Assembly: GCA_039720395.1 (NCBI GenBank)
Contig: CM077826.1
Coordinates: forward strand, 30,872,810 to 30,936,809
Origin: Liquidambar formosana
Taxonomy: Eukaryota > Streptophyta > Magnoliopsida > Saxifragales > Altingiaceae
Direction: 5' to 3'
DNA: 64,000 bases
Part shown: positions 56,113 to 64,000 of the stretch, one piece after another
Numbering within the stretch: the stretch's first letter is position 1
Layout of the letters: each line of letters starts with the position of its first letter
Notes under the pieces: generated by a model
Told to the model about the DNA's origin: nothing
The model's input: the letters and a program-made list of their open reading frames with translations, nothing else
The model's database searches: none
Program-made: the position numbers and the translations under genes

Positions 56113-57959
56113 CTACAACAATCAATCAGACCATAAATAACACAGCTATCACAACATATTGGAATCTGAAGTTCACACAATTTAACCAAACATATCAGCA
56201 AAGGAAAAATCAAAATTCCATAATAGAGATTGCATCACATCATATGCCTCTGGATACCTCTGTTCATTTTCCTAACCCAGTTTTACTCTTCAAATATCAT
56301 CTAATTTGAAAACCTATGGAAAGATGGTTCAATTAGCACTAAGAAATCATTCCTGATTTCAAGATGAAAAATTTTCAGTACCTATAAAAGAAGGACAGGC
56401 TCAGCCAAATTCTAATTGTTTTGCACTCTAGTGTTTGAAATCCTGTTGGCACATCAACAATTTACGGTTTCTCATCATTTCCTTACCATGTTTATTTCAA
56501 TCCCAAAAAACCATCCAAATACTATAATTAAATCAATCTGCATGGATTAATTTTATTCCATAGCTTCCTGTACCAAATTCAACAAGTGACTTAAACTTAT
56601 GGTGTATACAAGTAATACAACCAGATAGTTTCGATGGAACTTAACTCCACATGAACTATAGAGTATAGAAACAACTCACGGTTCTCCGCAACTAATAGCA
56701 GGTGAAAACGTCTGCCCAGTAATGAATACAACAAAAATGAACAACTGAGCACTAAGCGTAAATTAGTGAGTACAAGTGGCAAACCCAACTTCCAATGTGA
56801 AGCTAATTTCACCTAAATGTTCTTAAATATTAAAATTTATACAATTCATAAAGCATAACTTTATATAAATACAATTAACTGATCAAGGTGACGATGAGTC
56901 ATACAGCTACGTAAAGGGATAGCATAATGCCATGGACTTTTCATAAAGCAGAGGCTGACAATGCTATGGCCCAACTTTACAGTTTATGCCCAATTTGAGA
57001 CCAACCTTAAGCATTTGAGTCTTATAAACTAAAGCTGAAGCTCACAAAGCATGAAAAAGTCTAACAACTCTATCAAGTAAGTCCTGCAGCCAAATCAACC
57101 CCTCTTTTGCAGCTCGCATAGTGCTGCTAGACACTTTACCCAACTGATATGGTTATCTTGACATTGAGACTCACCCAAGTGCTCAGTGCCACAACAAACC
57201 CTAAAACCTGGCATTCGAACACCAAGAACAAGGTCACCAAACCTACCTATAATAATGAAGGAGCATATTTTTCCCAATTCAAGCACTAAGCATCAATGCA
57301 GACCCACAACACAATCCTCGAGCACTAAGCGTCAATTCCCAAAAGAGAGAGAGAGGCAAAATTTTGTGTCTTGCTCGCACAGTTTACATGCCCTTGTCAT
57401 ATTTATACGGGAAGAGATTTGTTGGTCCAATCACCGGCCTTCCCCGTAATCAGAGCAACTACACAGTCCAAGGGAAAAAATTGGCAACAAAGTTTAAATT
57501 TTATATATTTTCCAATGTTTTCTCAACAATGAAACAGGATATAACAGAAAAGAATTGGGAATAAATTTTTTATTTCTTTTCTTTTCTCATGTTTTCTTAG
57601 CAACTAAATGTAGCCTAAAAAGGAAATTTAGAGAACAAAACAACAAATATAAAAAATTAAAAAACCCAACCCATCAGTACCCAAAACCGAAAACAAAACC
57701 CCAGTATCAAAACATAGAAATTTTCTTCAATAACAACAATGACTTAATAAACCTAAACGTGAAAAATGCATAACACATAAACCCCACCAGAAATTGAGAA
57801 ATATCCATTTAGAAACGTGGAGGGTACGCGTAGCAAAGGAGGTTGAAACCCTAGCGTCGGGATAATCCGCCGAACGAGGGTGAGTTTCTCTCGAAATTGT
57901 AGCAGCGGCCGGAGGGTGCGTGACTTGGTGAGTTTCGCTCTAGGCTCATGCTCGTCTGA
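56113..57959. other. Upstream region of kinesin pseudogene
   Basis: No P-loop exon or other motor sequence was recognised. The word GAGCACTAAGCG recurs at about 56746 and 57320. A minus-strand frame at 57962-57753 (MSDEHEPRAKLTKS...) follows a CT-rich stretch and might be an old first exon, but nothing supports it further. Confidence 0.35.
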
Positions 57960-58372
57960 CAAGCTAGAGTGAGTGAGAGAATGGAGGCAGGTGAGGAGAT
58001 CGAGTCACAAAAAGAGGGAGCTAGAGGGTTTGGGTGTTTATATTCATATCCCCTGAATCGGACCTGGCTTCGGTGTGAGATTGAAAGAGAGAGAGAGAGA
58101 GCAAGACCTGATTTAGGGCTTGGTGTGAAAGTGAGAGTGAGAGAGAGAGAGAGAGACGAGACAGACAGAGTGAGAACGTGTGTGTTTTTTGTTTTGTTTT
58201 TTTTGCCTGTTTTGATTTTTTGGTGCTTGCTAACGCGGGAGCGTTTAGCACTAAGGGGAAAAAGAGCACATCCCTTCACCCCCGCCCAATTTAGGATAGA
58301 AAACAAAATATATATATATATATACCCCTCACCCCGCCCAATGTAGGATAGAAAAAATAAAATATATATATC
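57960..58372. repeat. GA-rich segment, copy 1
   Basis: Contains GA runs, the word ATTTAGGGCTTGGTGTGA, a T-rich stretch and TTTAGCACTAAGGGGAAAAA, then a local duplication of CACCCCGCCCAATTTAGGAT. It is a diverged direct copy of 59600-59925. Origin unknown; perhaps a decayed transposon end or duplicated 5' flank. Confidence 0.55.
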
Positions 58373-58629
58373 TGTTATACTATTATATAAAGCAAATTCC
58401 CCTTGTGATTAGACTGCACTTGAAAATATTAAAATACCCTTATAAGTTAATAAAGCTAAGAGATGATTTGATAATTTTACTAACTTTGAAAAACCTACCA
58501 CAACATGTTTCCTCTTAATTCTCTCCCACATACACACATGCGGTTTAAAAACTTGAAAACTGACATAGCAGTTCCACTGATGAAGTGAAAACTTGAAAAG
58601 ATGTGTTGCACACGCATCGCGTGTACTCG

Positions 58630-58633
<4 letters not shown>

Positions 58634-58687
<54 letters not shown>
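58634..58687. repeat. TA microsatellite
   Basis: Uninterrupted run of TA, 54 bp. It lies directly beside the palindrome at 58703-58842. Confidence 0.95.
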
Positions 58688-58688
<1 letters not shown>

Positions 58689-58702
58689 GGTTATGTTCCC
58701 AT

Positions 58703-58842
58703 CAGCACATGTTGATATAAGTTATATTAGCACTATGCATTGGGGTTGTACCCTTTGCATTGGTCCAGTGTACCTCATATCCCACTAATGCACAAGATAC
58801 AACTTTCAATGCGGGTGTTGATATAAGTTATATCAGCACGTG
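58703..58842. repeat. Foldback palindrome 1 (MITE-like)
   Basis: An imperfect inverted repeat. The left arm holds CAGCACATGTTGATATAAG and GCATTGGGGTTGTA, the right arm GTTATATCAGCACGTG and TACAACTTTCAATGC. It is flanked by TA and CT microsatellites. No coding capacity. Confidence 0.65.
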
Positions 58843-58858
58843 TTTACCTGATCATCAT

Positions 58859-58890
<32 letters not shown>

Positions 58891-58903
58891 GATATAAATA
58901 TAT

Positions 58904-59263
58904 GGAATAGGATCCAAGGACACAAATAAAAACACAAATTTTGAAACAAGTTTTTTTAACTCCATCTATGAAACATATTTTGAAAAACCCACCGTTGAAT
59001 TAAATAGTCTCCCTATGTAGACCATGCATACCAAAAATCTAGTTGTTCCGATATCGTTTGCCATCCAATCAAAAAACTTGTATTTCTTATTAACAAAAAT
59101 CTCACATTTATGGATGAAGCGATTCTTAATCTCGGATTAACTTAATTTTGACATGCATGGTCTGCATAGGGAGACTATCTAATCCAACAGTGGGTTTATC
59201 AAAATATGCTTCACAGATTGAGTTATAAAAACTTGCGTCAAATTTTGTGTCCGCGGATCCTAT

Positions 59264-59266
<3 letters not shown>
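58904..59266. mobile_element. Foldback palindrome 2 (MITE-like), 363 bp
   Basis: The outer ends GGAATAGGATCC and GGATCCTATCCC are inverted. The arms (about 58904-59070 and 59100-59266) pair through ACAAATTTTG/CAAATTTTGT, CATATTTTGA/TCAAAATATG and TAGTCTCCCTATG/CATAGGGAGACTA. It lies between two TA microsatellites. Typical of a non-autonomous transposon that targets TA repeats; a hairpin transcript could feed small RNAs (inference). Confidence 0.8.

Positions 59267-59302
<36 letters not shown>
59267..59302. repeat. TA microsatellite
   Basis: Run of TA directly abutting the end of foldback palindrome 2. Confidence 0.95.
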
Positions 59303-59304
<2 letters not shown>

Positions 59305-59308
<4 letters not shown>

Positions 59309-59455
59309 CAACAAAAGTATTTGATGCAATCTCCTATTGCAACAACAAATATTGATGCAATAGCTAATGGCACACCTTACCAAACATATGTTGGGGAGTG
59401 GGCGCCTCTTTTAGGTGACTATTGCAACAATAAAAATTGTTATTGTTGCAATGCT
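59305..59455. repeat. TTGCAAC-type repeat fragment (CACTA-like)
   Basis: Several ATTGCAACAA and GTTGCAAT words in both orientations, like the subterminal region of the CACTA element at 45498. No CACTA terminus is seen, so it may be a decayed internal deletion product. Confidence 0.4.
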
Positions 59456-59599
59456 TGACAGCTTAGCTTTAGATTAGCTTACTAAAGATTAGCTTAGATT
59501 AGTTTGACAGATATTCACTTTAAAAGTTTTAGAAACCCTTCTAAAATCGGACCAAATGAATCAGCCTATATAAACCCATTTTTCGATCAAATGAATCAC

Positions 59600-59925
59600 A
59601 AAAGTGAATGAGAGAAAGAAGGAGATCGAAGACAAAGAATGGGAGAATGGGAGAAAGAGAGAGAGGGAGAGAGAAGACAGAGAAGAATCAGACCACATAC
59701 CTGTTCTTTGAGATAATCAATGGAGAATGGAAAGATTTAGGGCTTGGGTGTGAGAGTGAGAAATAGAAAGAGAGGCGAGACAGAGTGGTTTTCTTCTTCT
59801 TTTTTTTTTTTCTTTTTTTTTTTTTTTGTTGGCCTGTTTTGTTTATGTTTGGTGCTTATTAATGTGGGAGCTTTGGCGCTAAGAGGAAAAAAGGTATACC
59901 CCTCACCCCTCCTAATGTATGAATA
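59600..59925. repeat. GA-rich segment, copy 2
   Basis: Contains GA runs, ATTTAGGGCTTGGGTGTGA, a long T-rich tract (about 59799-59827), GGTGCTTATTAATGTGGGAG and GGCGCTAAGAGGAAAAAAGG. Matches 57960-58372 with many changes. Confidence 0.55.
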
Positions 59926-61796
59926 GGGATGGCAAAGGGGTAGAGCGGGATTGGTTTTTTAATGCCCCGTCATCGAATTGATATGTAAATTTTTATCCCG
60001 TCCCACCCCAAAACCATTCAGGGTATTGCTTCTTTTAATCATCCCCACCCCAATAAACACTTTAAATCCCCGCCTCGAACTGCACTGTCCTATCAATGAA
60101 TTTCATTGTGGTCCTGACTGGCAAGTTACTTCCTTCAAAGATGGCAATAGAGGGGGTTTTTTTTTTAAATTTTTTATTTCAGCAAATTAAAAGTGATCAT
60201 GTATTTTAGTGATTTGTTTGTATATGTTTTGCTAACCAGGAAATATTACTTTAAAAGATAGATTATACGTGAGGGATATTATAAATATCTTAAAGGTATA
60301 CTAAAAGAAAGGATGTAGGCGGCACTATTCATCATTTTGGTTCATCTACTGTTCATATGTGAAACAGCATTGGTTTTTGAATGGAACGGCAGTCTACCTA
60401 TCAAAACGGCGCTGAACTTTAAACGAAACGGCGTTGGTGCGCTTGTTATGGTTAATGCGCTGGCAAAAACGACGTCATTTTGGGTGGTTTCAATTCGTAC
60501 ATATGCCATGTGATTCATTGGTCTGCGTGCTCTTCCAACAGAAGGACGGCGTCATTTGGGAGGGTTTTGGGTATACCCGTACATAGGCCATTTGAGCCAT
60601 CGGCTCCCATGCGGTTTCTGCAGAAGGAGAGCAGATCTGTTCTTGACCCCTTTGTGCCAGCGGTACCGATGGACGGCTGGGATGCGAATGGTTGTCGGAC
60701 CTTTGTGCAAAATCTAATCTCCGCTTGCGTTTTTCTTGGTGAAAGTCATTGTTCTTGTGGAGTAGTTCTCTTTGCTATTGTTCACTCTTTGGTCAAGAGC
60801 GATTGCAAACCCAAGTTTCCTCTATCCTTCTCCCTCTCTCTCGTTCTCTTGCTCTATCACTTTCTCTAAATATAATGTGTGTGTTTTTTATTAGATCTAG
60901 GGGTTTCATGGTTTTTATTTTGATTTTTTTATTTGTTCTCTTATACATCTCACTTATCCACACGAAACACAGGTAAGGGCGTCTCTCTCACTTCTCAATG
61001 TATCTACTATTCTCAGGCTTCAGATTCTCTCTATCTAATTTTTCTAAGGTTTTTCAAGTTGTCTACTGGGGTTTTGGGTGGACGGAGAGCTTTGCGTTGT
61101 GTTGGTTTTCGGCGGGTTGGAGTTTCATTTCTATGGGTTAGTTTTCCTTTTTCGTTGTCTCTCTTGTTATTTTATTTTATTATTTTTTGTTTCGTCGCTC
61201 TCTTAGTTGGTTCAGTTAGAAGATTTTCGTGGTGATGTATTCGTTTTCTTCTTCACTTTACTGTTCTCTGTGGCGTGATTTTTGCCTGTCTTCTTTTGGA
61301 TTGATCAATTAAAGGCTTCATTTTTTTTTCTCTATTTTAGTTATTTGTAAATTATATAGAGATATATATATAAATCTTGGTGTTTTAAAATTATTATTTT
61401 GCGCTGATATTATATGTAAATTCATATTTTTGTTTGTTTGATTTTAGGGATTTTTATTTTAATGGCCATCTGTTTGCTGTCCAGATACGGTGCCTCTCGT
61501 CTTCTTCTTCTTCGTCTTACATTTCTCTTTTATTTGATTTCAGTGTCTTTTATTCTAACCAATTTCTCTTCTATTTAATTTTAGGATCTTTGTTTCAACT
61601 TATTTTTTGGGGTTTTAGTTGGATAAAGAGCTTTGTGATCAATACCTCCCCTCTTTACATCAATTCATGTTTATTTTGCTTATAGTACATTCTCCTGTTG
61701 TCCATTTTTATGGTCGCTTTTTGGGATTGACTTCATATGTCTTTGTAATTATACCTTCCCTCTTTACATCAATTCATGTTAATGCACTGTAGAATT
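59926..61796. other. Intergenic DNA, no gene recognised
   Basis: Includes a G/C-patterned stretch of CCCCACCCC words (59995-60090) and, around 60380-60490, AACGGCG and AACGACGTCATTTT words that resemble promoter-type ACGT elements. A plus-strand open frame at 60480-60869 is followed by a possible splice donor ACACAG|GTAAGG near 60966. No family similarity was recognised, so no gene is called. Confidence 0.4.
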
Positions 61797-62162
61797 CATT
61801 ATATCACAAAATAAGAACCCTCAACTTTGGAACAATTCTTAACCAATAGGAGAAGGTATCATTGATTTTATTGTTTCCAAGATTAAGAATCCCCAGCATT
61901 TTACAATTGGCCAATGATTTTGGTACTCGGCCGTGTAATTGATTTTAACTTAAATTAATCATGCCCAATTTACTTCCATTATGAATGTTTGGGGGATGGT
62001 ACCATGAAAGCTGTTATTCTGTAGATTTAGAACTAGCAGAGAACCGCTCAAATTGTTGGTAGAGTTGTTTGAGGCTAAATAAAAGAAGTCAAGTTTCTTT
62101 TGTAGAGTGTACAGACTATTGAATGACTTTATGGCAAATGGTATTGAAAACACATTTGCCAA
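61797..62162 (-). pseudogene. LRR receptor-like protein fragment
   Basis: On the minus strand the sequence gives consecutive leucine-rich repeats of the plant extracellular type: SLLVLNLQNNSFHGTIPQTF, then after a frame change INLS, stop (TAA), NQLHGRVPKSLANCKMLGIL and NLGNNKINDT, then IVPKLRVLIL. The pattern LxxLxLxxNxxxGxIP is that of receptor-like proteins of the Cf/RLP class. Only about three repeats remain, with a frameshift near 61975 and stops, so it is a truncated pseudogene. No signal peptide, transmembrane or kinase part was seen. Confidence 0.82.
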
Positions 62163-62727
62163 GGAATTTTCCTCAACTGTTTTCCATTTTATTGGAAACT
62201 GTATTTACATATGTTGGACTTTTCTGATTTCATCTTTTTATTTCCATTTTTTATAGATTTCAAAAGGGCTTCTAGATAAGTATGATCTTTGCAAGGGTTT
62301 GCTTTGAAGGAACACAACTAGGGGAAGCAAATCTAGATTTCTTTACACTCTAGGTTAGCAAACTTGGTTCTCAAAAGACTTCTTTTTCGCCCTTAAAGGA
62401 AAAGAGAACACATAAATGAGCACATAATAAATTTCTACATGATTCTTTATACTCTTCCATGATTGTATAAAAAGATATATAAGATAAATGTTCTTCTTAT
62501 TTATGTCTTTCATCTTATAAAAAAATTATTGGATTTTCTTTCTTGCTTATATTTTTTCCTTATCTCAAAGTTGTCTTATGGGAACTTAGATTACCCATTT
62601 AAGAATAAATGCTCACATGAGATTACATTTTATCGATGTCTAATTAATAGTTTTATCTTGATTTTCTTCCTTCCAAGTGTTATTTATCGGTATATGCATT
62701 TTTTTATATGTTTTTCTAGGAGCACGT
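62163..62727. other. AT-rich spacer
   Basis: No feature recognised between the LRR fragment and the CACTA terminus. Confidence 0.4.
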
Positions 62728-64000
62728 CACTACAAGAAAAACATTAATAGATGACGCTTTTAAGATGGAGAAAGATGACCCTTTTTAAAAAAAACAATCA
62801 TCTTATGATTTTTAAAATAAAAAGATGACTAATAGTTAAACTTAATCTAAAACCAGTCATCTTTTATTCCCATAAAGATGACTAGTTTTTAAAAACTGTC
62901 ATTATTCATATTGTATTAGATGACCGGGTTTAAAAAACAGTCATCCGTTTGGTTTCCAAAAAAATAAAAATGAATTAATCCCCTGATCCTTTATGGGTTT
63001 AACACGAGCAAGGTCTCTGAGTTTCTCTCGCTCTCTCTCCTTCTTTCGTTGTCGGTTGGTTTCTCGCATAAAGCTCACGCATCAATCACTACATACGCAC
63101 ATTGCCATCGTCGTCCTCGCCCCTAGTCGTCGTCGGTTTGCTATCATTTTCGGTTGCTATAGTCTCCTATTGATGCCATCGTCATCTCCATAGGGTTTCT
63201 TTACCGTGAGTTCATTGATTTGTTATTTTTCCCCTTAATTTCTCTTCCTGTTCATCTCAATCAGATGTATAAAGTTGTAGGGTTTCTATTTTGGGATTTC
63301 AGTTGTAGGGTTTCAATTGTAGGGTATCTATTTTAGGATTTCAGTTGTAGGGTTTCAATTGTAGGGTTTCTTCACCTATGGTCTTTTTTTTCCCCCCTGT
63401 GAGTTAATTTTATGCCTAATTCTGATGGTTTTTCTAGGTTGTGTTGCGATTTAATCGAGTTTGGTGTTTTAACGGGCTTGGAGATTTTGGAACTGAGTTG
63501 GGGATTCAAAGTGTTGGTTATTGGTGCCGGCTAATTGTATATTTTTTTGTTTCGTGATTTTTTCTTTCCCCTGGGATATGTTGTTTTCATTCTATGAGTT
63601 TTATGCGTCCTCTGTTTTTTTTTTCTTTTTTTTTTTCCTTAGGGTATGTTGTGTATTTTTCTTTCTAAGAGGATATATAATATTTGCTTGTATGACTAGA
63701 GAGGTTAATATTTTAGGATTTCTATTCTTGATCAGTAAGTAATCTTTAATGCTTGGTTTAGTTGCCGAGAAAATGTAGGAAAGGGGAAGAACAATTGAAT
63801 ATTGTGCTTTTATGTTTGGTTTACGAATTATGAGAACAAATACCAACTTAACTAAGCTAAATTGTTAAGTGATTGGAGAAAAAAAAAAGTTGTGTTTAGG
63901 AATATTGTGTTTATATGTGTAATCTATGAGGAAAGGTTTTCAATTTTGATGGACTATTGTGTTTGGGAATTGGTTGGTTTTTTACTGTTACAATTTTAAA
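62728..64000 (+). mobile_element. CACTA transposon, left end, continues beyond window
   Basis: The terminus CACTACAAGAAAAAC is followed by subterminal motifs AGATGAC and GTCATC(T) in both orientations between 62746 and 62947 (at least eight). Next come a CT-rich leader (about 63000-63060), a GGGTTTCTTTACCGTGAG segment that may be an exon end, and intron-like sequence. No transposase motif lies in the visible part. The sequence repeats differ from those of the element at 45498, so it is a different CACTA family. Confidence 0.78.
63272..63373. repeat. Short tandem repeat with GTAGGGTTTC core
   Basis: CAGTTGTAGGGTTTCAATTG followed by TAGGGT and TCTATTTT words, repeated about two times with a period near 50 bp, inside the second CACTA element. 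Confidence 0.7.

Noticed and set aside
57095..57286. Minus-strand frame as an upstream kinesin exon
   Set aside because: No P-loop or other kinesin motor motif; composition not convincing.
57753..57962. Minus-strand frame MSDEHEPRAKL... as first exon of the kinesin
   Set aside because: Lies behind a CT-rich stretch, which is suggestive, but cannot be linked to the motor exons.
60480..60869. Plus-strand open frame of 129 codons as a gene
   Set aside because: No recognised family, low-complexity Ser/Leu end, no homologous exon; kept only as a note in the spacer entry.

Overview
The window is repeat-rich intergenic DNA of a plant, most likely a eudicot; the species cannot be named. The evidence is plant Ty3/gypsy retrotransposons of the Tat clade (Ogre-like, with an archaeal-type RNase H), plant-style LTRs, CACTA DNA transposons, an LRR receptor fragment and exons of a plant KIN-7 kinesin. 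No gene in the window can be called intact and functional. This is a stack of nested transposons next to decayed host genes.

Layout. (1) 1-35953: an old Tat/Ogre-like element (the 'outer' copy) on the + strand; its 5' LTR lies left of the window. Its gag is interrupted by a solo LTR (2755-4409, TSD ATAAT). Its second RNase H is interrupted by a complete 17.4-kb relative (6982-24409, TSD CCTAG), the 'nested' copy, whose two 2782-bp LTRs are nearly identical. Both copies share gag-pro, a short spliceosomal-type intron, RT-RH, aRH and integrase, a 3' region with antisense genes, arrays of hairpin-forming tandem repeats, a polypurine tract and the 3' LTR. The outer copy also carries a second antisense, multi-exon gene of the plant mobile domain type. 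(2) 35954-45497: decayed LTR elements of a second family, probably Copia-like and non-autonomous, in opposite orientations with facing primer binding sites. One of their LTRs is split by a solo Tat-type LTR (39670-42667, TSD ATGAG). (3) 45498-46735: one end of a CACTA transposon with 117-bp subterminal repeats. (4) 47673-56112, minus strand: a kinesin KIN-7 pseudogene with eight recognisable exons, two in-frame stops, missing motor exons and a solo LTR (48943-50592, TSD TTGTT) in its body. (5) 56113-62727: AT-rich DNA with two foldback (MITE-like) palindromes embedded in TA microsatellites, a GA-rich duplicated segment and an LRR-receptor pseudogene fragment. (6) 62728-64000: the start of a second CACTA element that runs off the window.

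How the parts relate. In the Tat elements the sense strand encodes the replication proteins. Antisense genes sit between integrase and the 3' LTR, with a TATA box at a fixed distance from the conserved start. A GC-rich palindrome built around CTCGGGTAACCGTC recurs upstream of the sense LTR promoter and of the antisense genes. The 3' arrays are chains of short hairpins whose stems change between repeat units while pairing is kept. These two patterns are the most interesting signals here. All comparisons were made by eye; no alignment, search or folding was run.
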